Positions 8,282 to 17,690 are shown, counted from the first letter of the stretch. The stretch is 37,747 nt of DNA from Edaphobacter sp. (GCA_025462645.1 JAOAPB010000110.1:1-37747); one strand, 5' to 3'. Translations and numbers: made by a program. The notes: generated from the letters alone by a model not told the origin.

Positions 8282-9253
8282 TCAACCCTGCACCCCGGGC
8301 CGCCAGGTAATTCCCTCCAGCTTCAATACCCCATCCTTTGTCGCTCTCAGTCCAGCAAACTCTCCCCGCCACCGCACCATCTCCACCACACAAACCAGTG
8401 CATCGAAGGCGTCCTCGCTTGCTTTAGCCTTCGCCAACACCTCTCGCGAAATCCCAGCGTAGACCGCGTCAGCCTTTCTCTTCGCAGAAAGATAAACCCT
8501 GCGAGCCTCCGCATTACTCTTCGCAACCGCTCCCGTCAGCAACCGCGTATACATCTCCACCAGCAGTGGCTTTGGCCGCTTTCCCTCTAAAGAGGCGCTT
8601 TCAAAGGGCCAAACCCGAAACCCAGCTTCATGCAAGGCCAGCAAGAACGGCATAGCCCGCAATGACCCCGTCCCCACGCTCCCGCTCCCACCAATCTGAA
8701 ACGGCGACTTCGGCGTAATCCCCTTCACCTTCGCCGCACGCTCCGGATCGCCTTCCAGCAGCTTCGGCTTAATCTTGTTGTCCATATCCGTAAATCGCAT
8801 CGAGCGATGCAGCCCCTCTCCGCAGAACTGCGCCGGCCTCTTATGCGGCTTTCCCCAGAAGCGCTCATCGCGCATCACGTCCTCGCACTCCCGCGCCAGC
8901 CACCGCTCCCCGTGTCCCGCCGTCACATGCCTCCAGAAATCGAAGACCGTGGTACACCCATGCTCGGCAAGAAACCACGCCGGAAAGCTGAAGCAGCAGT
9001 CCACGCTCACCACCATCCGCGGAGTTTCGCGTCCCATCTCAATCAGCCATGCGATCAACTCATCCCGGGTTCGTCCACCCTCCAGAGCGAACTTGCCCTT
9101 ATCGCCTGCGCTGTCGGCAGTCCAAACACCGGCCCAGATATGGCGTCGCTGCCCAGCTGCATCCACCCGGCCGCTCCAGTCCACCGCCACCACCCGCTCT
9201 AACTTGCTGTTTCGCACTCCCACTATCATCCCACTGCTGGAACTTTTCCCCAT
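8282..9253 (-). CDS. DUF429 family protein, RNase H-like fold
   Basis: About 323 residues from the first ATG. The pattern VVAVDWSGR near the N terminus, VVSVDCCFSFP in the first third and SEDAFDALVC near the C terminus fits the DUF429 group, predicted to have an RNase H-like fold with acidic active-site residues at the strand ends. No member's substrate is established to my knowledge. The gene lies 31 bp downstream of the alaS start, on the same strand. Start choice is poor: TTG 9271, ATG 9253 or ATG 9229 are all in frame and none has a clear ribosome site. The plus-strand gene at 9287 begins immediately opposite, so any promoter must overlap coding DNA. Confidence 0.8.
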   Translation of the reverse strand: MGKSSSSGMIVGVRNSKLERVVAVDWSGRVDAAGQRRHIWAGVWTADSAGDKGKFALEGGRTRDELIAWLIEMGRETPRMVVSVDCCFSFPAWFLAEHGCTTVFDFWRHVTAGHGERWLARECEDVMRDERFWGKPHKRPAQFCGEGLHRSMRFTDMDNKIKPKLLEGDPERAAKVKGITPKSPFQIGGSGSVGTGSLRAMPFLLALHEAGFRVWPFESASLEGKRPKPLLVEMYTRLLTGAVAKSNAEARRVYLSAKRKADAVYAGISREVLAKAKASEDAFDALVCVVEMVRWRGEFAGLRATKDGVLKLEGITWRPGVQG

Positions 9254-9286
9254 CCCCACGCGTAAATCCAAAGCAGGAGGAACCCG

Positions 9287-9478
9287 ATGCTCAAGTTTCT
9301 GCTCTTCTGCCTTCTTCTCGTAGTCTGCTGGCCCCTCGCCCTGGCAGCGCTCTTCCTCTATCCGCTTATCTGGCTGGTTCTGCTGCCCTTCCGCCTCATT
9401 GGCATCGTCGTAGGCGGCACATTCGACTTCATCGCCGCGCTCTTCTGCCTGCCCGGCCGCATGCTCCGAGCCATTTAG
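9287..9478 (+). CDS. small two-helix membrane protein, unknown function
   Basis: A 63-residue, almost entirely hydrophobic protein with two predicted transmembrane helices (about 3-23 and 26-45) and a short basic tail ending GRMLRAI. A strong AGGAGG ribosome site sits about 6-7 nt before the ATG, which argues that it is translated. Its TAG stop (9476-9478) overlaps the TAA stop of recX on the other strand (9475-9477). I do not recognise a family. Confidence 0.7.
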   Translation: MLKFLLFCLLLVVCWPLALAALFLYPLIWLVLLPFRLIGIVVGGTFDFIAALFCLPGRMLRAI

Positions 9479-10038
9479 GAGTCTCCCGGCTCAACCTCGT
9501 CCGGCACCTCCTCCAGGACCACCTCATCGACCTCCACGTTCCACTCGCGCAGCACCTTGAAGATCGCGTTTGAAGAAAACCCCGCCCGCATAAGGCGGTT
9601 CATCGCCCTCACCGTCTCCTTCTGGGCATTTGGGCCGCTGGGCTGCTTCATCCGCTTCCGCGCAACGTACTGACGGGCGAGCTCTACCTCGTCCACATCT
9701 TCATAAGCCGTCGCCAGCGTCGTGGCCACCAGATCCTTATGCACACCCTTCTGCATCAGATCCTGCTGCACGCGGCGCCTGCCGAACTTCTCGTTCTCCT
9801 TGCGTACCCGCGTGTAATCCTCGGCGAACCGTGCGTCGGAGAGGTAATTCAGCTCCTTCAGCCGAGCCAACACCGCATCCATGGCCTGTTCTCCGGCATC
9901 GCCCTCCTCGGCACGAGGCTTCATCAGCCGGCGCAGATCGCGGACAGTCCGCATCCTCCGCGCGAGCGTCGCCACGGCATACTCGAACAATCCCGCCTCG
10001 CCTACCGGCTCCCGCTTCTTAGGCCTTGCAAATGCCAT
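9475..10038 (-). CDS. recX: regulatory protein RecX
   Basis: 187 residues. RecX binds RecA filaments and limits recombinase activity. The helical three-repeat fold is recognisable: RRMRTVRDLRRLM early, the diagnostic LNYLSDARFAEDYTRVR and the following FGRRRVQQDLMQKGV, then a third repeat ending in a Glu/Asp-rich tail. The start is the ATG at 10038, because the upstream peptidase gene stops with TAA at 10040-10038, giving a TAATG overlap typical of translational coupling. An upstream in-frame start at 10086 would overlap the peptidase by 48 bp and is less likely. No recA is visible in the window, so recX here sits apart from its usual partner. Confidence 0.92.
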   Translation of the reverse strand: MAFARPKKREPVGEAGLFEYAVATLARRMRTVRDLRRLMKPRAEEGDAGEQAMDAVLARLKELNYLSDARFAEDYTRVRKENEKFGRRRVQQDLMQKGVHKDLVATTLATAYEDVDEVELARQYVARKRMKQPSGPNAQKETVRAMNRLMRAGFSSNAIFKVLREWNVEVDEVVLEEVPDEVEPGDS

Positions 10039-12293
10039 TAGTTCCGCACCCCAGCGTACTTGTTTGTGCGCGTCCAGCGGTCGCACCAGTCGCCAACCTC
10101 CTCATACCAGAGCTTCGAGTTCTGCGGCTTCAAAACCCAATGCCCCTCGTCCGGGAAGTAGAGCATCCGCGAAGGCACATTCAACCGCTGCAGCGCCGTG
10201 AAAAGCTGGAACCCTTCGCTAACATCCAGGCGATAGTCCCGTTGCGAGTGCACCACCAGCGTAGGCGTCTTTGCATTCTGAATCGAGAGCATCGGCGACC
10301 ATTTCCTAAACGGATCATTCGCAATCGGCCCCGAAGCATACTTCCATGGCTGTCCCGGCCCATCGACATCCTGGCCCTTTACGCCTTGCACCTTCAACGC
10401 AGGCCGCCGGAACTCCCATTCGTTGAACCACAGCTCTTCGGTCGTCCCGTATGCGCTCTGGGGATTGAACATCCCATCATGCGTCACGATGCAGGCAAAC
10501 CGATCCGTATGGGTCAGAATCCAGTTAGCCATAAACCCGCCGTAGCTCGCGCCCAGCGCACACTCCCGTGTCTTGTCGATGAACGGATACTTCGCCTCCG
10601 CCGCATCCAGCCCCTTCATCAGATCGACGTAGGCCTTCCCGCCCCAATCGCCGTTCACGCCATCGATGAACGACTGACCATACCCCGTCGAGCCACGTGG
10701 ATTCACCATCACCACGACATATCCATCCGCTGCCATCAACTCGGGATTCCACCGGTAGCTCCACGCATCTCCCCAAGCTCCCTGCGGTCCCCCATGAATC
10801 AAAAACTTCACCGGATACTTCCTGCCCGGATCGAAGTTCGGCGGCCGCAGAATAAATCCCTGCACCGTCGTGTTCTCCGCACCGGGAAACATGAAGCTCT
10901 CCATCCTCGGCAGATCGAGCTGTCCCAGCAAAGCATCGTTCAGATGCGTCAGCCGAACGACAGCCGCGCCGCCATGGCCCTCCGCATCGAGGCTAATCGA
11001 AGAGATCGCAGCCGGGCTCCTTACCGTCATCACTGAGGTGACTATCTTTCGTCCATCGCGAGAGATCTGCACTTCGCCATACTCCGCCTTGTTCGCAACA
11101 GCTGTCGCCTCAGGAAGATCGACCTGCGTGGAAAGAATATTCTCCTCTCCCATCTCGCCGCTTGTGAAGTAAATCGTCTTCGAGTCCGGAGCCCAGACGA
11201 ACTCATCTACCCAACGATCGAACGTAGGAAGCAACTCTTTAATAGCCGGCTTGCCAGCCTGTTGTCCCGCTGCCCTGCTACGGTCGTACAACATCAGCCG
11301 AAACCGATCCGACTCATACCCCGCCCGCGCCTGCGACCTGTAGGCGATATAACGGCCATCCGGCGAATAAGCCGGCGCATCGTCGCTCCCCGGTGACGTC
11401 GAAATCCGCATCGCCCGTGCACCGGGCTCATCCAGTCGTAGCGTAAACACATCGTTGTTCGTCGAAGCCGCCGGCACCAGATCGACGTTCGTCACGAATG
11501 CAATCTCCTTCGAGTCCGGAGCCCATGCATAGCCCATCGGGCCGCCCAGCGAAAACACGGGAGCCTCTGCATCCCCAATCTGACGTCGCGGAGTCAGGTC
11601 CCGCACGGCATTCCCATCTGTGGCCGAGACCACCAGTACATGGCTGCGCTTCGGACCCGCATAGCTGTTCCAGTGCCGATAAAACAGCTTGTCGAAGACC
11701 ATCGCCTTAATCGGATTCCTCGCTGCCTCATCCTTCCTCTTATTGCAGTTATCCTCATGCAGCCACGACTCCTCATCGCTGCACTCTGGGTACACGCGCG
11801 ACACAAACAGAATCCGCTGCGAGTCTGGCGACCATACCGCTCCATCCGCCTCCGTGCTAACGTTCGTCAGCTGCCGCGGGGTTCCCATCTGCCCCCCCGC
11901 CTCATCCCAGCTCGCGAGATAGATCTGCGACGATGTCCCACCATTCGCCGAGGCAAACAAAACCTGCTTCCCATCCGGCGAGAACCGCCCCCCCGACTCA
12001 CCCTCCTTCCAGAACGTCACCTGCCGCTCAGTAGCCTGGACTGTTCCAGTCCCCTTCCCATCGAGAAGTGCCACCCATAGATGACTCACCTTCGAGTTCT
12101 TCTCCAGATCCACATCCACCACCGAGAACATCACCCACTTGCCCTCAGGCGAAATCTGCGGATCGCTCACTCGCTTGATCCGCTGCAGATCCACAAACGT
12201 CATCGGCCTCTTACCCGAAGCCGATCCCACACTCTGCCCGGATGCGACCCCACACAGCACCACCCCAACCAGGAACCCGGTAATCAATCTCAT
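10038..12293 (-). CDS. S9 family peptidase (prolyl oligopeptidase / acylaminoacyl-peptidase type)
   Basis: A 751-residue exported serine peptidase. The signal peptide is MRLITGFLVGVVLCGVASGQ. Residues about 25-440 form a PD40-type beta-propeller with repeated SPDGKxxxF blades, which in this family filters access to the active site. The C-terminal alpha/beta-hydrolase domain has the nucleophile Ser583 in GASYGG, Asp686 in SQRDYRL and His718 in DEGHW, a complete triad. It probably trims peptides in the periplasm. The stop codon overlaps the recX start (TAATG), so the two are co-translated although their functions are unrelated. Confidence 0.93.
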   Translation of the reverse strand: MRLITGFLVGVVLCGVASGQSVGSASGKRPMTFVDLQRIKRVSDPQISPEGKWVMFSVVDVDLEKNSKVSHLWVALLDGKGTGTVQATERQVTFWKEGESGGRFSPDGKQVLFASANGGTSSQIYLASWDEAGGQMGTPRQLTNVSTEADGAVWSPDSQRILFVSRVYPECSDEESWLHEDNCNKRKDEAARNPIKAMVFDKLFYRHWNSYAGPKRSHVLVVSATDGNAVRDLTPRRQIGDAEAPVFSLGGPMGYAWAPDSKEIAFVTNVDLVPAASTNNDVFTLRLDEPGARAMRISTSPGSDDAPAYSPDGRYIAYRSQARAGYESDRFRLMLYDRSRAAGQQAGKPAIKELLPTFDRWVDEFVWAPDSKTIYFTSGEMGEENILSTQVDLPEATAVANKAEYGEVQISRDGRKIVTSVMTVRSPAAISSISLDAEGHGGAAVVRLTHLNDALLGQLDLPRMESFMFPGAENTTVQGFILRPPNFDPGRKYPVKFLIHGGPQGAWGDAWSYRWNPELMAADGYVVVMVNPRGSTGYGQSFIDGVNGDWGGKAYVDLMKGLDAAEAKYPFIDKTRECALGASYGGFMANWILTHTDRFACIVTHDGMFNPQSAYGTTEELWFNEWEFRRPALKVQGVKGQDVDGPGQPWKYASGPIANDPFRKWSPMLSIQNAKTPTLVVHSQRDYRLDVSEGFQLFTALQRLNVPSRMLYFPDEGHWVLKPQNSKLWYEEVGDWCDRWTRTNKYAGVRN

Positions 12294-12340
12294 CGCGCCA
12301 GTCTACCCCTGGCGATTGTCTATTCTCAATCACCCAATGC

Positions 12341-13741
12341 TCAAGCTACCTCCCGCACCACTCCCTCAAAATCTCCGGCGACACACTCTCTTACCGGTAG
12401 CTCCACCGCTACAGCCGCGCCATGGGGATGCAGGTTGAACACGCTGATCTCTCCGCCATGCTCCCGCACAATCCCATAGCAGATGCTCAACCCCAGCCCC
12501 GCCCCCTCCCCTGGCCCGCGAGCGGTATAGAACGGATCGAATACCCGCTCCGGATCTCGGAACCCCGGCCCGGTGTCACTCACAATCACCTGTACTCTGC
12601 GATCGTCATGACTCACCGCAACCCGAATTACAGGCTCCTTGTTTTTTCCCCCTGCGGAGGCAATCGCCTGAGCCGCATTATTCAGCAGATGCTCCATCAC
12701 CTCCCGCAGCCGATTCCTGTTGCCTCGTACGCACGGTATGTTCTCTCCGGCCTGCACGGCCAGCTGAACCCCTCTGTTGGCAAGCTTTTCCTCACACTCT
12801 CGCGTCAGCTCCTGTAGGAGGGAGGTCATATCTACCTGCTCCACCTCCACCGCCGCCGGTCTCCAGAAGGTCAGCAGGCGCTCCATCGTCTCTCGTATCC
12901 GCAGGGCCTCCCGGACGATCGTCCCGGCATCCTCCTGCACCCTCGGGTCCTTCGACGTCTCCGCAATCAACTCCGCAAATCCAAGCACCGCCGTCAGCGG
13001 GTTGTTCAGCGCGTGAGCCACGCCACCCGCTAACAAACCCAACCCAGCCAGTTTTTCCGCTCGTTGCAGCCGCTCCGCCAGGGAGAAGTTCTCCATTGTC
13101 CGGCTCAGCTTGACGGCCAGCATCTCCAATGGCCGAATCGCCTCCTCCACGACGCGCCGGGGTATGCTCAACATCTGATCCGCGCCAACCGCCAGCGCTC
13201 CCACCATCCGCCCGCCCGTGGTCCACAGTGGCACCACAATCGCACGTCCGAACCCCGGACTCTCCGTGTCCGCTCCCAGCACTACAGCAAAACTCTGCAT
13301 TGCCACCCGCATTCCTGAGCCGTCGCCGTCACCTCGCAACGGTCCCGCCCCCCCCTTGCTCTCCCCCTCCACCACACGCTCTCCCAATGCGTGTAACGCC
13401 TTTACCGTCATCGCATCCATGCCTAAACTACCAGCGACATACAGGCCCCTTTCGGTATCCCGTACCAGCATCGCCACCCTGTAGAAGACGCTCTTCTTCG
13501 CCACGACCTGGCATATCCTGGTGGCCAACTCGCCAATATCGCCGTCTGGAGGCAGACGGGCGTCCAACCGTGCATACGTCTCGATCTCCTCCCGAATCCT
13601 TCTGTTCTGTTGCATCTCCTTTGCATGGAACCGCCCGCGAACGCGCAACAGCCACATCGATACCGCGGCCCACACCGTCGTCACCAGACAGATCCAATGC
13701 ATCGCCGGCAGCCTCCACACCCCGCCTAATCCGACCGACAT
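12341..13741 (-). CDS. membrane-anchored GAF-domain sensor histidine kinase
   Basis: 466 residues from the ATG at 13741, chosen because GGAGG sits 7 nt upstream; an upstream GTG at 13792 has no such site. One transmembrane helix spans about residues 14-33. A GAF-like sensing region follows (about 63-215), then a HisKA helix with phospho-acceptor His243 in GGVAHALNNPLT (the usual Glu after His is Ala, a known NtrB-like variant), and an ATPase domain with the N box HLLNNAAQAI, VSDTGPGF and GEGAGLGLSI. No response regulator is adjacent, so this is an orphan kinase whose partner lies elsewhere. It is divergent from the gene at 13844. Confidence 0.92.
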   Translation of the reverse strand: MSVGLGGVWRLPAMHWICLVTTVWAAVSMWLLRVRGRFHAKEMQQNRRIREEIETYARLDARLPPDGDIGELATRICQVVAKKSVFYRVAMLVRDTERGLYVAGSLGMDAMTVKALHALGERVVEGESKGGAGPLRGDGDGSGMRVAMQSFAVVLGADTESPGFGRAIVVPLWTTGGRMVGALAVGADQMLSIPRRVVEEAIRPLEMLAVKLSRTMENFSLAERLQRAEKLAGLGLLAGGVAHALNNPLTAVLGFAELIAETSKDPRVQEDAGTIVREALRIRETMERLLTFWRPAAVEVEQVDMTSLLQELTRECEEKLANRGVQLAVQAGENIPCVRGNRNRLREVMEHLLNNAAQAIASAGGKNKEPVIRVAVSHDDRRVQVIVSDTGPGFRDPERVFDPFYTARGPGEGAGLGLSICYGIVREHGGEISVFNLHPHGAAVAVELPVRECVAGDFEGVVREVA

Positions 13742-13843
13742 CACCAAACCTCCAGCTTTCGCGTCTATCCTTGAGGTAGATACTGGGAGCACGGAACAGC
13801 AAGCGCACCACTACCGCTCCGTTTCGCCCTGGAGTTTTCACAG

Positions 13844-14761
13844 ATGAAGCCGTTTTCAGCTATCTCCGCAGGCCTTCTCGTCCTATCTCTCCTCGGAATA
13901 TCGACCAGACCGGCCACTGCCTTCGCCGCTGTCGCAAATTCGGACGCAGCCGAGCAGGACCCCGCAGGCTTCGGTCCCCTCGACCCCACTCCCCCCACCG
14001 GCCTCACTCCCCAGCAGATCATCGAGAAGTTCGCCGCCCGCGAGTCCGTCTTCAACCAGGCTCGCCAGAACTACACCTTCCGCCAGAGCGTAAAGGTCGA
14101 CACCATCTCGGAGGACACCGGCCGTGTCGACGGCGAGTACCAGCAGGTCACTGACATCACCTTCAACCGTGAAGGCAAGCGCGAAGAGCACGTAGTCTTT
14201 GCCCCCCAGAACACACTTGAACGCGTAATGATGTCCCCCGCCGACTTCAAGGACATCGAACAGCGCCTCCCCTTCGTCCTCACCACCGAAGACCTGCCCC
14301 AGTACGACATCACGTATCTCGGACGTCAGAAGGTCGACGAGCTGGATACCTATGTCTTCAGCACCGGCCCCAAGGTCCTCGAAAAAAACAAGCGCTACTT
14401 CCAGGGCAAGGTCTGGGTCGACCAGCAGGACTTCCAGATCGTGCTCATCAATGGAAAGAGCGTCCCCGACGACAAGCGCAAGGGCCACGAGGACCTATCC
14501 CCACCCTTCACCACCTACTACGAGCAGGTCGACGGCAAGTATTGGTTCCCCACCTACACCAAGGCCGAGGGCAACCTGCACTTCGCCGGCGGCAGCGGTT
14601 ACATGTCGCAGGACGTCCACCTTCGCACTGTAGTCAAGTACAGCGATTACAAGCAGTTCCACGCCACGTCGCGCATCATTTATAACGGCGAAGACATCAC
14701 GAACAACAAAGCTCCCGAAGAAAAGGACAAGCAGCCCCAACCGACAGCTCCGCCGAAGTAG
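13844..14761 (+). CDS. exported LolA/RseB-like protein of unknown function
   Basis: 305 residues. The signal peptide ends near residue 28 (ATAFA). The mature part starts with a helix of the type LTPQQIIEKFAARESVFNQARQ, followed by alternating beta strands such as FTFNREGKREEHVVF, YDITYLGRQKVDELDTYVF and GKVWVDQQDFQIVLING, the pattern of the LolA/RseB-type lipoprotein-binding fold. The C terminus is a charged, Pro-rich tail. This type of protein is frequent in Acidobacteria, but a role in lipoprotein sorting is only a structural guess. Confidence 0.75.
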   Translation: MKPFSAISAGLLVLSLLGISTRPATAFAAVANSDAAEQDPAGFGPLDPTPPTGLTPQQIIEKFAARESVFNQARQNYTFRQSVKVDTISEDTGRVDGEYQQVTDITFNREGKREEHVVFAPQNTLERVMMSPADFKDIEQRLPFVLTTEDLPQYDITYLGRQKVDELDTYVFSTGPKVLEKNKRYFQGKVWVDQQDFQIVLINGKSVPDDKRKGHEDLSPPFTTYYEQVDGKYWFPTYTKAEGNLHFAGGSGYMSQDVHLRTVVKYSDYKQFHATSRIIYNGEDITNNKAPEEKDKQPQPTAPPK

Positions 14762-14794
14762 GCCAGGCGGAGCTATCTATCCTATCTGGTCAGC

Positions 14795-15061
14795 CTAGGT
14801 CGTCTCGCAATGCGCATCCGGATCGGCGTGCTGCTCCGACATCCAGCGATCCATCAGTGTACCCGCGCAACGGGCTCCGCACAGATGCTTCACTCCGGCT
14901 GAATGCGCATGGTACGTCTGCCATCGCGTGAGCTTGATCAGGGGCTGATCCTCTTCCGGTTTCTGCCCCTGAAAACAGTCCACCCAGGCCAGCCACCAAT
15001 CCCCGCCTTCGCCCTTTTTATCGCCGCACACGTCGCATTGGTAACTTTCGCTATAAGCCAT
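14795..15061 (-). CDS. small cysteine-rich protein, zinc-ribbon-like
   Basis: An 88-residue soluble protein. Two Cys pairs are visible: C9-x2-C12 (CDVCGDKK) and C61-x3-C65 (LCGARCAGTLMDRWM), a spacing that could bind one zinc ion. It is also rich in Trp and His. An AGGAGAG ribosome site lies about 6 nt before the ATG, supporting expression. I do not recognise a named family. It is convergent with the LolA-like gene and sits just downstream of, and on the same strand as, the exported protein at 15095-16120. Confidence 0.65.
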   Translation of the reverse strand: MAYSESYQCDVCGDKKGEGGDWWLAWVDCFQGQKPEEDQPLIKLTRWQTYHAHSAGVKHLCGARCAGTLMDRWMSEQHADPDAHCETT

Positions 15062-15094
15062 TCAATCTCTCCTGCCGCTGAAAATATCACATCC

Positions 15095-16120
15095 CTACTT
15101 CAACGACATCGGATCCACCCGACCTGAGTCCGCATGCATCTGCCAATCCGATTCATCGACGGCCTCAAAGTCCGTTCCCTTGATGCCCCCAAGTTTGTGC
15201 AGATCCTCATCGTTCCACCGCTTGTCCGGAGCACCGACAAGGAACCACGGACTCCCGTTGTCCGACAGAATCATCCCATACTTCTTCAACCCCTTCAGAA
15301 TGATCTGGTTCTCCTTCGAGTATCCCGAGATGTCCACATCTGCCTTCAGCCTGAATCGTTGTCCCATCGGGGGATACCCAGGATCCTCGATCCTCGAAGC
15401 AAAGTGTCGCGCCGGCCACACAAAGGCGCGCTGCGTCTTTGGAACCGTAAAGCGTAGGGCATGTCTCACCTCGCCAGCCGTAATATCCTCATAGCGCAAC
15501 AGTCCCGGTAGCACCGGCAGCCCCGCCGCATCGGTGGATGTCTTGCCGTCCGGACGCAGCGCGTTGCTCGTCAGGTCCATCTTGATGCCCGCGCCAGCCG
15601 TCCAGCTCCCATCCGGTTGCTTCACCACGCCGCCCACCTCGATCAACATGCATCGGCCCTCGTCCACCATGATGATGTGACGATCGCTGTCGAGTGGCGA
15701 GTTCGGCCCCCCTTCGATCAATGCATCGGACGACATTGGATAGTTCCCCTGATCGCTCTCATCCGAGTACAGGAACTTGATCTTCACGTATTTGACTGAC
15801 GGCTTGATGATCGTGATCGGTATCCCGTTTCCCGGGTCCGATCCGAAGTTCGGATGTAACGGCTTATCCACGCCAATGTTCCGCACATACGCATCGGAGT
15901 GCTCGTCTCTCTTCGCCCCGGCGATCGGAGTGTTCCAGACATTATCGGCGGGAAAGATCGGGCATCCCGCGATCTGCGGACCAGCGGTAAGGGTGTTCTT
16001 TGGCACTTCGGCGGCGGTCACAACGGAGTTGGTCCTTTTAAAGTGCCAGACAAGCGCCAGGACGACGACGATAAACCCAACCATCAAAATATCCACTAAC
16101 TTATGGTCCCTTAGCCGCAT
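15095..16120 (-). CDS. membrane-anchored exported protein, unknown function
   Basis: 341 residues from the ATG at 16120, chosen for its GGAGG ribosome site (16127-16131, 6 nt away); the upstream ATG at 16150 has none. A single N-terminal membrane helix (about residues 8-26) leaves the rest outside. The mature part opens with CPIFPADNVWNTPI and continues with a globular region containing VNIGVDKPLHPNFG-like and HALRFTVPKTQRAFVWPARH motifs. I have seen this CPxFPxDNxWN start in exported proteins of Acidobacteria and Actinobacteria, but know of no assigned function. The H/E/D content would allow a glycan-active enzyme; this is speculation. Confidence 0.75.
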   Translation of the reverse strand: MRLRDHKLVDILMVGFIVVVLALVWHFKRTNSVVTAAEVPKNTLTAGPQIAGCPIFPADNVWNTPIAGAKRDEHSDAYVRNIGVDKPLHPNFGSDPGNGIPITIIKPSVKYVKIKFLYSDESDQGNYPMSSDALIEGGPNSPLDSDRHIIMVDEGRCMLIEVGGVVKQPDGSWTAGAGIKMDLTSNALRPDGKTSTDAAGLPVLPGLLRYEDITAGEVRHALRFTVPKTQRAFVWPARHFASRIEDPGYPPMGQRFRLKADVDISGYSKENQIILKGLKKYGMILSDNGSPWFLVGAPDKRWNDEDLHKLGGIKGTDFEAVDESDWQMHADSGRVDPMSLK

Positions 16121-16203
16121 AGCAGTCCTCCACTCTCGTTCGCCGGCCACTCCATCTGACCCGCACGCTCCCCGTATATCCGTATATCATTGACTGCATC
16201 ATC

Positions 16204-16224
16204 TTACCTCCGATGCCGAGGTAA
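16204..16224. promoter_or_regulatory. 7-bp inverted repeat in a divergent intergenic region
   Basis: TTACCTC (16204-16210) and GAGGTAA (16218-16224) form perfect arms around 7 nt. The site lies in the 214-bp gap between the divergent starts at 16120 and 16335, close to a tandem CGTATATC pair at about 16172-16188. Candidate operator, with no direct evidence of binding. Confidence 0.35.
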
Positions 16225-16334
16225 CCCAGGCGCCCGTCAACGCATCTCAACCTTCCAAACGCACTATGGTGTGCTCTGTCACTTCTACGTCGGTTCCTGT
16301 TTTACTCGGCCCCGGGTTCCCTCTCAAAAATTCT

Positions 16335-17690
16335 ATGGCACGAGTTCTCGTTATTGGCGCAGGAGTTATGGGTTTGGCAGCAGCGTATCAGGCTGTCGCC
16401 GACGGACATCAGGTCGACGTCATCGAAGCCGCTCCTGAGCCTGGCGGCATGGCCGGTCACTTCGACTTCGACGGCGACTCCATCGAACGCTTCTACCACT
16501 TCGTCTGCCACACCGACTACCCCACCTTCGATCTCCTGCAAGAACTCGGCATCTCTCATCTCTTGCATTGGGTTCCAACATCCATGGGCTTCTACACCGA
16601 GGGCAGACTCCATCTTTGGGGAAATCCCATTGCGCTCCTCGCACTTCCCGGCGTCAGTCTCATCTCGAAGCTTCGTTATGGCCTGTTGGCCTTCATCAGC
16701 GTCCGGCGCGACACATGGCCTGCGCTCGAAGATCAATCCGCAAAGGACTGGATCCTTCGCTGGTGCGGCGAAGATGTCTACCGGCGATTCTGGAAGGCCC
16801 TCTTCGAATTCAAGTTCTACGAATACACTGACAACATCTCCGCCGCCTGGATCTGGACGCGCATCCGTCGTATCGGCCGCTCCCGCAAAAACCTTCTGCA
16901 GGAGGAGCTCGGCTACATCGAAGGCGGATCGAAGACCCTGGTAGACACTCTCATCCGCAACATCGAATCCGGCGGTGGACGCGTGCACCTCGGCTGTCCA
17001 GTCCGCTGTGTCACGACCGACAACAACCACGTCACGGGAGCTGCCACAGCCGCCAGGCACTTCGAGGCGGACTTCGTTATCTCTACCACTCCGACGCCTT
17101 ATATCTCCGCGATGGTTCCCGATCTTCCAGAGGAGTGGAAGGAACGGTATCGCTCTATCCACAACATCGGGGTCATCTGCGTCATCTTCAAGCTGAAGCG
17201 TCAGGTTACGCCGCACTTCTGGGTCAACGTCTCCGTGCCGGAGATCGGCATTCCCGGCGTCGTCGAACTGTCCAACCTTCGCAAGGGAATTACGAACACC
17301 ATCGTCTACGTTCCCTACTACATGCCCATCACAAATGAAAAGTTCTCGTGGGAAGATAAGCGCCTTCTGGACGAAGCCTTTGACTGCCTGCGCCTCCTCA
17401 ATCCGCAGCTCACCGCAGACGACATCATCGCCGTAAAGGTCGCTCGTCTCAAACATGGTCAGCCTATCTGCGAACCCGGCTTCGCAGCCAGGATCCCCCC
17501 TGTCCAGACACCGATCCGTGGATTGCAGATCGCCGATACCTGCTTCTATTACCCCGAAGATCGAGGAATCGCGGAGAGTGTTCGATTGGGTCGCTCCATG
17601 GCCAGGACCGTCTCTACCCAGGCTAATTCGGTCCTGGCGGAGCATCCTGTCCAAGTAGAGCATTCGGTTCCTGCGGAGCAGATGAATTGA
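16335..17690 (+). CDS. NAD(P)/FAD-dependent amine-oxidase-type oxidoreductase
   Basis: 452 residues from the ATG at 16335. This start puts the dinucleotide-binding VLVIGAGVMGLAAAYQA at the N terminus, followed by the acidic strand end VDVIEAAPEPGGMAGHF. A frame extension upstream to 16266 adds non-homologous residues. The C-terminal flavin motif LQIADTCFYYPEDRGIAESVRLGRSMA is typical of the protoporphyrinogen-oxidase / phytoene-desaturase / amine-oxidase superfamily. Members beside glycosyltransferases often modify lipid or sugar intermediates of envelope polymers. The stop codon overlaps the start of the glycosyltransferase gene. The substrate cannot be told from sequence. The ribosome site is weak. 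Confidence 0.85.
   Translation: MARVLVIGAGVMGLAAAYQAVADGHQVDVIEAAPEPGGMAGHFDFDGDSIERFYHFVCHTDYPTFDLLQELGISHLLHWVPTSMGFYTEGRLHLWGNPIALLALPGVSLISKLRYGLLAFISVRRDTWPALEDQSAKDWILRWCGEDVYRRFWKALFEFKFYEYTDNISAAWIWTRIRRIGRSRKNLLQEELGYIEGGSKTLVDTLIRNIESGGGRVHLGCPVRCVTTDNNHVTGAATAARHFEADFVISTTPTPYISAMVPDLPEEWKERYRSIHNIGVICVIFKLKRQVTPHFWVNVSVPEIGIPGVVELSNLRKGITNTIVYVPYYMPITNEKFSWEDKRLLDEAFDCLRLLNPQLTADDIIAVKVARLKHGQPICEPGFAARIPPVQTPIRGLQIADTCFYYPEDRGIAESVRLGRSMARTVSTQANSVLAEHPVQVEHSVPAEQMN

Noticed and set aside
12300..13792. Extension of the histidine kinase to the GTG at 13792
   Set aside because: The ATG at 13741 has a strong GGAGG site at the right distance, while the GTG has none.
16302..17663. 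A 453-codon open frame on the minus strand opposite the FAD oxidoreductase
   Set aside because: It is a by-product of GC-rich codon use in the real gene. It has an Asp/Glu/Gly/Val-biased composition with no recognisable domain and lacks a ribosome site.
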